Positions 17,138-26,357 of a DNA stretch of 49,625 bases are shown here, one piece after another. Position 1 is the stretch's first letter. Each line of letters opens with the position of its first letter. The position numbers and the translations under genes were made by a program. A model generated the notes under the pieces. The model worked only from the letters and a program-made list of their open reading frames with translations. It was not told the DNA's origin and ran no database searches. This DNA is from an uncultured Clostridia bacterium (GTDB taxonomy: Bacteria; Bacillota; Clostridia; Oscillospirales; Ruminococcaceae): contig CAMDZD010000014.1 of assembly GCA_945910815.1 (NCBI GenBank), forward strand, positions 1 to 49,625. The letters are read 5' to 3'.

Positions 17138-17563
17138 TTATTCAGCAACAGTAACGCCCATTGAACGGCATGTTCCCATAATCATGCTCATAGCAGCTTC
17201 GAGAGAACCTGCATTGAGGTCGGGCATTTTCTGTTCAGCGATTTTCTGAACCTGTTCCTTAGTAATAGTAGCAACCTTAGTTTTGTTAGGTGTACCTGAA
17301 CCGCTGTTTATATTGCAAGCCTTCTTGATAAGAACGGCAGCGGGCGGAGTCTTTGTTACAAAAGTGAAAGAACGGTCAGCATAAACGGTAATAACAACCG
17401 GAATGATAAGACCAATATCGTTTTTAGTTCTTTCATTGAATTCCTTTGTAAATGCCATGATATTAACGCCGTGCTGACCAAGAGCAGGACCTACCGGCGG
17501 AGCAGGAGTAGCCTTACCTGCTGCAATCTGAAGCTTAATGTAGCCAACAACTTTCTGTGCCAT
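17138..17563 (-). CDS. rplK: 50S ribosomal protein L11
   Basis: 141 aa. Binds the GTPase-associated centre of 23S rRNA and is the target of stringent-response sensing by RelA. N-terminal [20 protein letters not shown] and C-terminal [10 protein letters not shown] are the family hallmarks. Fourth gene of the rpmG-secE-nusG-rplK-rplA run; AGGTGCGAATT upstream. Confidence 0.98.
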   Translation of the reverse strand: MAQKVVGYIKLQIAAGKATPAPPVGPALGQHGVNIMAFTKEFNERTKNDIGLIIPVVITVYADRSFTFVTKTPPAAVLIKKACNINSGSGTPNKTKVATITKEQVQKIAEQKMPDLNAGSLEAAMSMIMGTCRSMGVTVAE

Positions 17564-17625
17564 TAATTCGCACCTCCATAATAATGCAGTAACGAAACCA
17601 ATAAAGGTTTCTTGATAATTTTAAA

Positions 17626-18150
17626 TTAGCTGTCCAGACTTACAACCTGATTTAAAGCAAGTGTAGTCGGAGTTTCACGGCCAAACATTGAAACGAGAAC
17701 ATCAACAGTTTTGCCGTCATAGTCAATACTCTGAACAATACCGGTCAGACCGTCCATTGAAGTTCCGTTGATTTTAACGACATCGCCGACCTTATAGTCG
17801 ACTTCAACGGAATTGAGTTCAACGCCGAGAGCCTCAACTTCCTTTTCGGAAAGCGGAGTTGGTTCTGACGCAGGGCCTACGAAACCGGTAACGCCTCTTG
17901 TATTTCTTACGATATACCATGTTTCATCGGTATATACCATTTTGATAAGAACGTAGCAGGGATAAACCTTGCGTTCAACATCTTTTGACTTACCGTTGGA
18001 AATTTCAGTGACCTTTTCGATAGGAACTTTTACTTCCTGAATAAGGTGCTGAAGCTTACGGTTTTCTACAACCTTGGTTATATTCTCCTTGACGTTTTTT
18101 TCATAGCCCGAATAGGTATGAATGACATACCATTTAGCTGATTCTGCCAT
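17626..18150 (-). CDS. nusG: Transcription elongation/antitermination factor NusG
   Basis: 174 aa. N-terminal NGN domain (KWYVIHTYSGYEKNVKENI, VRNTRGVTGFVG) binds the RNA polymerase clamp; the C-terminal KOW domain (VGDVVKINGTSMDGLTGIV) contacts Rho or ribosomal protein S10. Follows secE after 12 nt, the near-universal arrangement. Confidence 0.98.
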   Translation of the reverse strand: MAESAKWYVIHTYSGYEKNVKENITKVVENRKLQHLIQEVKVPIEKVTEISNGKSKDVERKVYPCYVLIKMVYTDETWYIVRNTRGVTGFVGPASEPTPLSEKEVEALGVELNSVEVDYKVGDVVKINGTSMDGLTGIVQSIDYDGKTVDVLVSMFGRETPTTLALNQVVSLDS

Positions 18151-18162
18151 AGTGAATCCTCC

Positions 18163-18411
18163 TTAGCGGTTATAGATTAAATTCATGACTGTAAGAAGAC
18201 CCCAGTCAAGAAGACCAACGAAAGCACTCAGAAGAACAACAGTAGTGAGAACTACTGAAGTATTGTTGCGGGTAGTTTTCCAGCTTGCCCACGTTACTTT
18301 TTTGAATTCGATTTTCAAGTCCTTGAACCACTTAACAACCTTGTTTGGTTTTTTGGACTTGTCCGAAGTCTTATTTTCCTTGGTAGTTTTTTCTTTTTTT
18401 TCCTTAGCCAC
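18163..18411 (-). CDS. secE: Preprotein translocase subunit SecE
   Basis: 82 aa with one C-terminal membrane segment (VVLTTVVLLSAFVGLLDWGL) after an amphipathic helix (KWFKDLKIEFKKVTWASW), the minimal SecE form of Firmicutes, with a Lys-rich N-terminal extension of about 25 residues. Starts at GTG (18411) behind GGAGGTC. Clamps SecY in the Sec translocon, on which the signal-peptide-bearing dockerin enzymes of this window depend. Confidence 0.96.
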   Translation of the reverse strand: MAKEKKEKTTKENKTSDKSKKPNKVVKWFKDLKIEFKKVTWASWKTTRNNTSVVLTTVVLLSAFVGLLDWGLLTVMNLIYNR

Positions 18412-18426
18412 GAAAAAGACCTCCGA

Positions 18427-18576
18427 TTACTTGGTTTCTTTGTGAAGAGTATGTTTTCTGCAGAACTTGCAGTGTTTCATCATTTCAAGTCTGTCAGGGT
18501 CATTCTTCTTGTTTTTCTTTGAAACGTAGTTACGCTGCTTGCATTCAGTACAAGCTAAAGTTACTTTAACTCTCAT
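18427..18576 (-). CDS. rpmG: 50S ribosomal protein L33
   Basis: 49 aa, read directly from the sequence: [18 protein letters not shown], then the Lys-rich [15 protein letters not shown] and the closing [14 protein letters not shown]. Two CxxC pairs (CTEC, CKFC) make this the zinc-binding form of L33. AGGAGGTG lies 6 nt before the ATG. First gene of the secE-nusG-rplK-rplA run, the classic clostridial order. Confidence 0.96.
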   Translation of the reverse strand: MRVKVTLACTECKQRNYVSKKNKKNDPDRLEMMKHCKFCRKHTLHKETK

Positions 18577-18636
18577 TATCGGCACCTCCTGAAAAGAATA
18601 ATACTTGGTTGTTTGCCTCCCTCAGTGCAGAGGACA

Positions 18637-18661
18637 CAAAAATAAGACCTCCGAAAGAGGT
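18637..18661 (-). terminator. Small attenuator-like hairpin in the rpmG leader
   Basis: Minus-strand ACCTC-TTTCG-GAGGT (18661-18647) followed by CTTATTTTT, between the promoter at 18668-18696 and rpmG. Only a 5-bp stem, so attenuation is possible but unproven. Confidence 0.4.
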
Positions 18662-18667
18662 AAGACA

Positions 18668-18696
18668 ATTATATCATAATATTTTTTAAAAGTCAA
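18668..18696 (-). promoter_or_regulatory. Promoter of rpmG-secE-nusG-rplK-rplA
   Basis: Minus strand TTGACT (18691-18696), 17-nt spacer, TATAAT (18668-18673) with TGA before the -10. Confidence 0.88.
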
Positions 18697-18722
18697 GTGT
18701 TTCTGAAAAAATTTTTTATAGA

Positions 18723-18759
18723 GAAAAAAGAACACAGCGGTGCAGATTAACTGCACCGC
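18723..18759 (-). terminator. Terminator after the GH9 gene ending at 18,799
   Basis: Minus-strand GCGGTGCAG-TTAAT-CTGCACCGC (18759-18737), a 9-bp perfect stem, then GTGTTCTTTTTTC. Confidence 0.8.
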
Positions 18760-18798
18760 CGGATTTATAAATTAGAAAGAAAGGTTGGATTTTAAGAA

Positions 18799-21624
18799 TT
18801 ACTTAACAGGAAGTTCAATAGCACCTGCGAGGTACTGCTGAATTGCGAGAGCATCGCTTGCAGTAAGACCGTCGCCTGTATTCTGAACGTCACCGTTCTT
18901 GAGACCCTGAGCAGAAACAGCATTGTTAGCACTGTCGCCAACGAAAGCAGCAGCAGCAACAACGTCAGCAATATCAACTGTCTTGTCACAGTTTACGTCA
19001 CCCCAGAGAATATCACCTTCTGAAGGCTTTGTTGAAGGTTCGCCTGCCTTAGGAGCTTCATCTTCGAGGAATGAGATAGCCCAGGCGAAAGGAGCATTCC
19101 AGTTGATAGTAACTTCGTTTACAGACCATGCTTCAGCACTGTCAACGTAGCACTTCTGCGGAGCAAGAGTTCCTCTCTTATATCCGAGACCGCCGATGTA
19201 TGGGTCCTGCATACCTGAACCAGGTCCGCCTGACATAACGCCTGCCGGAGCCATCGGGAATGTCGGGTCAACTTCATATGACCAGTATCTGTGGTGAGGA
19301 TTCTGGAGGTGATATGTGCCGTAGCCTGTTACATATGAGAATCCGAGACCGTTACGTCCGAAGATATAGTCAAGAGCTGTTGAAACACCGTTGAGATATG
19401 CTGTATCGCCTGTTTCCTTATAAGCATAAGCCATAACGATAGCGTTGTTTACAACGAATGAGTTTGAACCCCATTCATAACCTGTAACAGGTTCAGGGCC
19501 TATATTTACAAGGTCAGTAAATGTAGCACTCTGGTATGGGTTACCCATAGCCTGTTCTTCTTCCTTAGCAACATACTTGTCAGCAGCCTTTGTTATAGCC
19601 TTAGCAATTGTAGCTCTGTCTGTTTCAGAAGTCTTGTCTGAGAGATAGAGTGAAAGTGTACCAAGACCAGCAGTACAGCCCCAGTTGAATGAGCTGAATG
19701 AACCGTTGTTTTCACCGCCGCCGAGGTTTGTTGTAAGGCTAAATGCCTTGTCGTCAGCATCTTTATTCTGATATTTTGAAAGGTCTGTATAATATGACTG
19801 GTCGCCTGTTGTAGCATAGAGTTCGCAAGCTGCCCAGTAGAAGTCGTCATCTACATAGTCATCGCCGTAAGCACCGCCACCGATAGCCTGGTCCATAGGA
19901 GCATAATCCTTCGGATTCTTCTTAGCAGCTTCATAAGTTCTCTTAGCAACATCGAGACATTCCTTAGCAAAGTTATCATCGATACCGGTCCAGAGACGTG
20001 CAGCCTGAGCAGCACAAGCTGAAAGGTTAAGAGTAGCAGCAGTCGTAGGAGGCTTAACTATACGTGTTGTACCCCATTCCTTTTCATAATCATAAGGTCT
20101 TGTAGCAAGTCCTGTCCACTTGTGGTCGTGGAGCTTGTGGTAAACCATGTCTGTCTTTGATGAACCATAATAAGGGTCACTTGACTTAACCATCATCTTG
20201 AACATCCATTCAAGTTCATATCTTGCTTCGTCAAGAATATCAGGAGCTCCGCCTGTATTTTCAGGAACAGCCATTGTCTTACCGTCAGCGAACTTGGAAT
20301 CAGTACCCTGAGCCTTTGACCATTCATAGAGGTTCTGGAGAGTCCATACAGAGATACCACCGTTTACAACGTATTTACCGTGGTCACCGGCATCGTACCA
20401 ACCGCCTGTACCGTCAATCTGGTATGTCTTGTCGCCGTCAAATTCACTTGAATAAGACTTAACCCATTCAGACTGAACATAAGCCATATCAGGGTCGTGA
20501 GCCTTCTGGTGAGCAAGTGTCTTAGTATCGCCTGATGTGATATAAGCTTCTTCAATAGCAATACCGGAACGGTTCTGATAGTAGTAGTTAAGAGCATTTC
20601 TGAGAACACCGTCATATACAGTGTTAGCAATGTTGAACGGGTGGCTTACTGTGAGGTCAAATTCAACGCCAGCCTTGTTTGTATAAGTCTTTGTGCCGTC
20701 ATCAACCTTGATTGTATAGCCTTCACCGCCCTTTGTTACATCAGAGAAATCAATGATGTGAGCGATTTCGCCTTCAGCACATGAATCTTCGTCATGTCCA
20801 ACAGGCTGAGTTTTGCCGGTAGCAACTTCTGTACCGGAAGCATCAAGAACGTGATATGTGAGAGGAGATTCTGTATCTGTAATGTAAGTAGCTTTCTTGT
20901 TAAGCTTTTCAAAATAACCTACCTGATTGAGACGTACATTGCTGTGAGGAGTGATAACGCCGAATTCCTTAGTCATATCGAAGTTACAGCCTTCACCTGA
21001 TGCATCACCGCATGTTGTACATTCAAGAGTAAGGTTATCGAATTTAAGGGTTGTATCATTCGGGAAGCAGTCAACTGCCTGGTGTTCACCCTTACCGCCG
21101 TAATGGAAAGCCCATTCAGCAACGTCGATAGACTTGTCAGCAGTAAATGTAGCATCAAAGCTGTTCTTGCCCTGCTTAATCTTTACGCAGTCCCATGAAG
21201 CATTGAAGTCCTTGCCGTTTGAACCCATATCGTTGTGCCAAACTTCAACCTGACCGCTGTAATCGCCGATTTTTGTATAAAGTTCGCCGGCTGTTGAAGC
21301 ATCAACTTCCCAGTGGAGCTTGTAAGTATGACCGGATTGGATTTTAAGACCTCTGTGACGGAGCTGAAGGTCCCATCTTGACTCAGGGCCGTCGTTATTT
21401 TTAATTGTAACGTTGTAAGTACCACCGCTTATATCAAAAGTCTGCTTAGCGGGGTTAGTTTCACAGGTATGCCATGGAAGACCAACACCTTCATCGAAGT
21501 CACTCTGACCGAGCATATTGCCTGCTGAAGCACTCATAGGAGCAACAAAGCCTACAGTAGCAGTAGTAAGCATAGAAGCAGCCAAGAGGCTTGAAGAAAT
21601 GATTTTACCAAGTTTCTTGTGCAT
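18799..21624 (-). CDS. Secreted CBM4-Ig-GH9 cellulase with dockerin
   Basis: 941-aa cellulosomal glycoside hydrolase. Signal peptide to about residue 34 (SASA cleavage), a CBM4/9-type beta-sandwich (about 35-205), a CelD_N-type Ig module (NVRLNQVGYFEKLNKKATY, about 225-335), the GH9 (alpha/alpha)6 domain (about 340-850) and a dockerin (GDVNCDKTVDIAD, about 875-941). Catalytic residues are visible: WYDAGDHGKYV (Asp base), HHRYWS (His), and the acid Glu in SVNEVTINWNAPF. The same layout in Clostridium thermocellum (CbhA, CelK) is an exo-acting cellobiohydrolase, so processive action on cellulose is likely. It has its own promoter and terminator. Confidence 0.94.
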   Translation of the reverse strand: MHKKLGKIISSSLLAASMLTTATVGFVAPMSASAGNMLGQSDFDEGVGLPWHTCETNPAKQTFDISGGTYNVTIKNNDGPESRWDLQLRHRGLKIQSGHTYKLHWEVDASTAGELYTKIGDYSGQVEVWHNDMGSNGKDFNASWDCVKIKQGKNSFDATFTADKSIDVAEWAFHYGGKGEHQAVDCFPNDTTLKFDNLTLECTTCGDASGEGCNFDMTKEFGVITPHSNVRLNQVGYFEKLNKKATYITDTESPLTYHVLDASGTEVATGKTQPVGHDEDSCAEGEIAHIIDFSDVTKGGEGYTIKVDDGTKTYTNKAGVEFDLTVSHPFNIANTVYDGVLRNALNYYYQNRSGIAIEEAYITSGDTKTLAHQKAHDPDMAYVQSEWVKSYSSEFDGDKTYQIDGTGGWYDAGDHGKYVVNGGISVWTLQNLYEWSKAQGTDSKFADGKTMAVPENTGGAPDILDEARYELEWMFKMMVKSSDPYYGSSKTDMVYHKLHDHKWTGLATRPYDYEKEWGTTRIVKPPTTAATLNLSACAAQAARLWTGIDDNFAKECLDVAKRTYEAAKKNPKDYAPMDQAIGGGAYGDDYVDDDFYWAACELYATTGDQSYYTDLSKYQNKDADDKAFSLTTNLGGGENNGSFSSFNWGCTAGLGTLSLYLSDKTSETDRATIAKAITKAADKYVAKEEEQAMGNPYQSATFTDLVNIGPEPVTGYEWGSNSFVVNNAIVMAYAYKETGDTAYLNGVSTALDYIFGRNGLGFSYVTGYGTYHLQNPHHRYWSYEVDPTFPMAPAGVMSGGPGSGMQDPYIGGLGYKRGTLAPQKCYVDSAEAWSVNEVTINWNAPFAWAISFLEDEAPKAGEPSTKPSEGDILWGDVNCDKTVDIADVVAAAAFVGDSANNAVSAQGLKNGDVQNTGDGLTASDALAIQQYLAGAIELPVK

Positions 21625-21741
21625 TTAAAATACCCTCCTAAATAAATTAAAAAAAGATAAACACATAACAGAGATTAACACTCTGCATACAGCTTTTTAC
21701 ATTAGCGAAGCAGTCACACAACCGCTTTACTTGTTGATTAT

Positions 21742-21770
21742 ATTATATTATACCCAAAATAAAAAGTAAA
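21742..21770 (-). promoter_or_regulatory. Promoter of the CBM4-Ig-GH9 gene
   Basis: Minus strand TTTACT (21765-21770), 17-nt spacer, TATAAT (21742-21747). TATAAT occurs three times in overlapping register here, so the exact -10 could shift by 5 nt. The leader is about 110 nt. Confidence 0.6.
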
Positions 21771-21845
21771 GTATTTTGCTTGATTTTCGTCTTTTATAAT
21801 AAACCAAAAGGCAAATTTTTGTTAATATTTCACAACAGAAATTTA

Positions 21846-21880
21846 CGAAAAAAAGCAGAGTGCTTAAAAAGCACTCTGCT
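21846..21880 (-). terminator. Terminator after the GH9-CBM3c gene
   Basis: Minus-strand AGCAGAGTGCTT / AAGCACTCTGCT 12-bp perfect stem with a 3-nt loop, followed by a run of T. Confidence 0.92.
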
Positions 21881-21891
21881 GATTTAACAAT

Positions 21892-24234
21892 TTAATCAAT
21901 CGGCAATGATTTTACAACATTTGCGAGGTACTGCTGAATAGCAAGAGCGTCACTTGCATTTACTCCGTTACCGTTTGACTGAACGTCAGCGTTTTTAAGT
22001 CCCTGTGCGGAAAGAACATTGCCGTCAGGGTCACCTACATATGATGCAATGCATACGGCATCAGCAATATCAACGGAATTGTCAACATTAGCATCGCCCC
22101 AGAGTATTTCACCCGATGTTGAAGAAGAAGGCTGAGTAGTAGCGGAGGGCTTTGTAGGTTCAGTAACAGAAGGAGTTGTTCCGTCAGGTTCAACGCCCCA
22201 TACAAGAACATCATCAACATACATTGTTATATGGTCATTGAGAGCAGATTCAGATTTAAGGTCATTCGGAGCATCTGCAACGCCTTTATAAGACCAGTCA
22301 TTTTCGGGATTCCAGGCACCCTTTGTAGACTGACCGTTTACAGCATCGGGGATAGAAATTCTGAACTGAACTTCATCTCTGTGTTCGCTCTGACCTGTCG
22401 GCATAATAGCTCTGCCGTCAAGGAACTGAATTTTAGCATAGTAGGTATTTCCGGAAGGGTCACCCTCATATTTATAAGGGCCTGAAACAGTAGCATAACC
22501 CTGCTGACCCTCCTGATACTGCTGGGAATTGCTCTTTACAGTTATATCATCAACAGAAAGACCTGCATCAAGAATTTCAGAAACATCAAAATAATAGTTA
22601 TAAGAAACATTTTCAGCAACTCTTGCCGGCCAGGCAGTATGGTTCATAGCCCACGCTTTAATTTCTGTGTAGCTGTCACCATGACCGTTAAGTGTTGCAG
22701 CGATTTCCCATTCAGCCCACTTAGGAGTTTCTGTCGGAGGGAAGTCCGCAAGTATTTCACCGCCGTATTCATCGATAAAGGCACAAAGTGAAGCGGTAAA
22801 GCCTGCATTATAGTCAATAGCAACTTCCGAATACTCATACTGTGAAACATTATTTGTATATTCACCCTGACTGTTAGGTCCTCCGACTAAAGCACCGTAA
22901 AGAGTATGAGCATATTCTGTCTGCCAGCCCTCAGTGCTTGATTCCTGACCGAGGTCATTCCAGTGGTCATCGTGGATACCGGAAGCAGTTCTGTGGTGGA
23001 AAGCAGTAGGCTGTTTGTCACCCATTCCGAGAACATAGCTCATTTCAAGACCGTTATCACCGAACATATAATCAATCTGACTCTTAGCCCATTTTGAATA
23101 TTTATCAACCTTAGCTGAATCTCCCGCAAAAATCGTATCACATGCAATTTCAGAAATCCATACGGTATTTGCAGCGTGACGGAGTGAACCCCAGTTCATA
23201 AGATATGCAAGACCGTCGGGAGTATATGCGACCTGCTTTCCGCCGTAACCGTCAATCCAGTAATCAAGATGATGAGAAATATGGTCAATCCACTCTTTCT
23301 TACCGGTATTTATAGCATAAAGAAGTGCCGCACCCTGAGTTGTATCGTCCCAGCAGAATCCCCATGTATATTTCTTGTCAGTTGACTGATTTTCAGTAGG
23401 AAAATTCGGAATATAATCGCTTTCGCAAAGGTCAAGATATTTCTGGTCACCGGTAGCCATATAGAGCCAGTTAGCAGCATACATAAGGTCATCTACCCAT
23501 GTTGTTGTAGGATAGAACTGTTTCTGAACACCCTGGTCATCATTGCTTCTTGTCTTGTCAGCAAGTTCAAAAAGGCTTTTTGCATGCTTAAGGTATTCAG
23601 CAGCCTTATCGGGGTCGGAATCCTTGAATATGATGTAACCTTCAGCAAGAGCGGCGGCTGAAAGTGCAACAGTTGTTGAGTCTGTTATTTCATCATAGGG
23701 GCGTTCTTCGTCATCAAATTTAAGCTTGTGCTTTCTCATATAAACTTCGGCACTGCACCATACAACATGGTCATCAGCATCGCCGATTGTACCGATAACC
23801 TTGTCACCCTTATCGCAGTTCATAACATAGTCGAGACCCCACTGGATATTATTTCTGTAAGTTTCTCCGAGACCTGCCTTGTCAACTGCATCTTTATACT
23901 GGATATATCCCCATGCAAGAACAGATGCGGTATAGGCATTTGTAAGAGTAAATTTGTAATGGTCACCGGCATCGAACCAACCACCGTCAACGATATCGGC
24001 AGGAGTTCCGTCCTCCTTAACCATAGAATCTGCTCTCCATGAAACGTTGTTCCATTCCGGAAGAATACCAGCCTGCTGAACCTCATAGAAAAACATGGAT
24101 TTCTGCAAAGCCTCAGCATAATTGTATTTGGAACTTTCTGCATTTGCAGAAACTCCGGAATTATTTACAGCCGGAACAGCTGTTGCAAGCATAGCAAGAG
24201 AAGATACGCCTGCAATAATTTTTTTGATATCCAT
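21892..24234 (-). CDS. Secreted GH9-CBM3c cellulase with dockerin
   Basis: 780-aa cellulosomal endoglucanase, the processive GH9 theme with a fused CBM3c. Signal peptide to about residue 32 (ANA cleavage), GH9 domain directly after (about 36-480) with no Ig module, CBM3c (WAEWEIAATLNGHGD onward, about 500-670), a Thr/Pro/Ser linker and a dockerin (GDANVDNSVDIADAV, about 710-780). Catalytic residues: GGWFDAGDHYKF (Asp), AFHHRTASG (His) and YSEVAIDYNAGF (Glu). It complements the neighbouring CBM4-Ig-GH9 enzyme; the two lie in tandem but each has its own terminator and promoter, so they are separate units. Confidence 0.95.
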   Translation of the reverse strand: MDIKKIIAGVSSLAMLATAVPAVNNSGVSANAESSKYNYAEALQKSMFFYEVQQAGILPEWNNVSWRADSMVKEDGTPADIVDGGWFDAGDHYKFTLTNAYTASVLAWGYIQYKDAVDKAGLGETYRNNIQWGLDYVMNCDKGDKVIGTIGDADDHVVWCSAEVYMRKHKLKFDDEERPYDEITDSTTVALSAAALAEGYIIFKDSDPDKAAEYLKHAKSLFELADKTRSNDDQGVQKQFYPTTTWVDDLMYAANWLYMATGDQKYLDLCESDYIPNFPTENQSTDKKYTWGFCWDDTTQGAALLYAINTGKKEWIDHISHHLDYWIDGYGGKQVAYTPDGLAYLMNWGSLRHAANTVWISEIACDTIFAGDSAKVDKYSKWAKSQIDYMFGDNGLEMSYVLGMGDKQPTAFHHRTASGIHDDHWNDLGQESSTEGWQTEYAHTLYGALVGGPNSQGEYTNNVSQYEYSEVAIDYNAGFTASLCAFIDEYGGEILADFPPTETPKWAEWEIAATLNGHGDSYTEIKAWAMNHTAWPARVAENVSYNYYFDVSEILDAGLSVDDITVKSNSQQYQEGQQGYATVSGPYKYEGDPSGNTYYAKIQFLDGRAIMPTGQSEHRDEVQFRISIPDAVNGQSTKGAWNPENDWSYKGVADAPNDLKSESALNDHITMYVDDVLVWGVEPDGTTPSVTEPTKPSATTQPSSSTSGEILWGDANVDNSVDIADAVCIASYVGDPDGNVLSAQGLKNADVQSNGNGVNASDALAIQQYLANVVKSLPID

Positions 24235-24268
24235 AATTGTCCCTCCGTTACAATATACTTATAATAAT

Positions 24269-24297
24269 AATTTACAGCAAAATTTACATTTTGTCAA
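24269..24297 (-). promoter_or_regulatory. Promoter of the GH9-CBM3c gene
   Basis: Minus strand TTGACA (24292-24297), 17-nt spacer, TAAATT (24269-24274) preceded by TG. The -35 is perfect, the -10 is weak. Confidence 0.55.
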
Positions 24298-24306
24298 GTA
24301 AATATC

Positions 24307-24369
24307 AAAAAAAGTTTTCGGTCAAGCCTTTTTCAAAAGGCTTGCGGGGGAGGTTCGGAGTTCCCTCCG
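24307..24369. repeat. Interspersed intergenic repeat, copy A
   Basis: Nearly identical to 31894-31967 for about 45 bp: an A-run, GTTTTCGGTCAAGCC, the dyad CAAGCCTTTT/AAAAGGCTTG, then GCGGGGGAGG, followed by a variable G/C-rich hairpin (GGAGG...CCTCC). It lies between the ispH-S1 terminator and the GH9 promoter. Confidence 0.85.
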
Positions 24370-24397
24370 AAAAAAAACGGACAGCAAAAGCTGTCCG
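24370..24397 (-). terminator. Terminator after ispH-S1
   Basis: Minus-strand CGGACAGC-TTTT-GCTGTCCG (24397-24378), an 8-bp perfect stem followed by eight T. Confidence 0.93.
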
Positions 24398-24413
24398 AAA
24401 AATTATTTATTGA

Positions 24414-26357
24414 TTATTCAGCATCTTTGTTTTCTTCACCAACGGCACGGATTGAAAGGCTGATTCTCTTTTCATCGAAATTAATAGCAATAATCTTAGC
24501 TTCCACTTCATCGCCGACTGAAAGAACATCTTTTACATTTTCAACTTTCTTGTCGGCAATCTGTGAGATGTGGATAAGACCGTCAATACCGTCAATAATT
24601 CTTGCGAAAGCACCGAATGAAGTAATTGAAACGATAGTAACCTTTACAACATCGCCTTCTTTATAGTTAGCCTTGAAGATTTCCCAGGGATTATCTTCAG
24701 CCTTCTTGTAGCCGAGAGAAATTCTGTTTTCTTCCTTATTAAGGTCTTTGATGTAAACTTCAAGAGTATCGCCAACGCTTACAACTTCGCTCGGGTGCTT
24801 GATTCTCTTCCATGAGAGTTCGGAAACGTGAACCATACCGTCGATACCGCCGAGGTCAACGAAAGCACCGAATGAAGTAATTGACTTAACCTTGCCTGTA
24901 AATACATCGCCTACTTTAGCATTAGCCCAGAAATTAGCCTTAGCCTCTTCCTTGAGAGCATCGGAAACAGCCTTGATTGAACCGACAGCACGTCTGCGGT
25001 TTTCGCCTACCTCGATAATTTTGAAAGAAACCTTTTTCTTGAGAAGCTGTTCGAGGTCAGCGTTTCTCGGAAAACCTGTAAGTGAAGCAGGAATAAATAC
25101 TCTTACTCCGTTGCAGGAAACGACTACACCGCCCTTGACTACATTCTTGACAACAGCTTCAAGAACAGTACCTTCTTCCTTAGCCTTAACGATTTTGTCA
25201 AATCCAGCCTGTTCGTCAAGCTTTTTCTTTGAGAGATTAATTATTCCGTCCTGTTCATTAACCTTAGTAACGATGAGTTCGATTTCATCTCCTACGGAAA
25301 CAATATCGGAAGGCTTCTTGGCAGGGTCATCAGTGAGGTCAGCAAGAGCAACATAGCCTGTCTGCTTAGCACCGAGGCTTACGAAAATACCATTATCATT
25401 AACAGTTTCAACAATAGCAGTAACTCTATCTCTATTATGTACCTTTTTAAAGGACTGGTCAATCATCTCCTCGTTAAAAATTTCTTTTTCGCCATCAAGA
25501 TTATTTAAAATCTCTGTCATAGTGGTTTGTACCTCCTTAATTATATAAGCCGGCGTTGAAGCACCGGCAGTAATGCCGATATTTTCAGCAAAAGGGATTT
25601 TTAAAGAATGAAGTTCCCGTGCATTCTCAATGTGAAGAACCTTGCAGTACTTACTGCATACTTCTGAAAGCTTGACAGTATTGGAGCTGTGCTTACCGCC
25701 CACGACAAGCATAAGGTCGGATTTTTCAGCGAGGCTTCGGGCATCTGACTGTCTTTTTTCGGTAGCGTTGCAGATAGTATCAAAGATAACGACATTGGAA
25801 TCATTTTCGGGTATTTCCTTTAAACACTTTTCCCATACTATTATATTATACGTTGTTTGAGCGACAATTGCAAGCTTTTTTTTCAAATTCTTATATTTTT
25901 TTTCAAAAAAAGCTTTTAACTCAAAATTATCCTTAAAAACAAGGCAATTTTCGTCACAATGACCAACAATTCCCTGCACTTCAGGGTGATTTGCATCACC
26001 GGCAATAAGGATAAAAAATCCCTCTCTGGTTTTTTCAGCGACAATTCTGTGAATACGTGCAACAAAAGGACAGGTTGCATCAATAAGTCTGTTACCCTTT
26101 TCGGCAATTGCATCGTATACGGATTTCCCGACACCGTGTGAACGAATAACAATTACTTCATCGTCCTGAAGTTCAGAAACATCATTTATAATTCTTGCAC
26201 CGTGTTTTTCCATATCATTAACAACGTCCTGATTATGAATAATAGGTCCTAATGTCGCAACTCTTGTATTTTCTGAGAGTTCATCATAAACCATTTTAAC
26301 GGCACGGTTGACTCCGAAACAGAATCCGGAGGATTTTGCAACAGTAATATTACTCAA
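24414..26357 (-). CDS. ispH: IspH-ribosomal protein S1 fusion
   Basis: 647 aa in two parts. Residues 1-280 are 4-hydroxy-3-methylbut-2-enyl diphosphate reductase, the last step of the MEP isoprenoid pathway, with the three cluster Cys in SSGFCFGVNRAV, ATCPFVARIH and DTICNATEKRQ, and the HGVG and HPEV motifs. The rest holds four S1 RNA-binding repeats (VGDVFTGKVKSITSFGAFVDL and similar). This fusion is known in clostridia. I chose TTG at 26357 because AGGAGG lies 9 nt before it and the product then starts SNITVAKSSG, as IspH should; the longer frame to 26390 adds residues encoded by plsC. It overlaps plsC by 8 nt, so the two are translationally coupled. Confidence 0.94.
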   Translation of the reverse strand: MSNITVAKSSGFCFGVNRAVKMVYDELSENTRVATLGPIIHNQDVVNDMEKHGARIINDVSELQDDEVIVIRSHGVGKSVYDAIAEKGNRLIDATCPFVARIHRIVAEKTREGFFILIAGDANHPEVQGIVGHCDENCLVFKDNFELKAFFEKKYKNLKKKLAIVAQTTYNIIVWEKCLKEIPENDSNVVIFDTICNATEKRQSDARSLAEKSDLMLVVGGKHSSNTVKLSEVCSKYCKVLHIENARELHSLKIPFAENIGITAGASTPAYIIKEVQTTMTEILNNLDGEKEIFNEEMIDQSFKKVHNRDRVTAIVETVNDNGIFVSLGAKQTGYVALADLTDDPAKKPSDIVSVGDEIELIVTKVNEQDGIINLSKKKLDEQAGFDKIVKAKEEGTVLEAVVKNVVKGGVVVSCNGVRVFIPASLTGFPRNADLEQLLKKKVSFKIIEVGENRRRAVGSIKAVSDALKEEAKANFWANAKVGDVFTGKVKSITSFGAFVDLGGIDGMVHVSELSWKRIKHPSEVVSVGDTLEVYIKDLNKEENRISLGYKKAEDNPWEIFKANYKEGDVVKVTIVSITSFGAFARIIDGIDGLIHISQIADKKVENVKDVLSVGDEVEAKIIAINFDEKRISLSIRAVGEENKDAE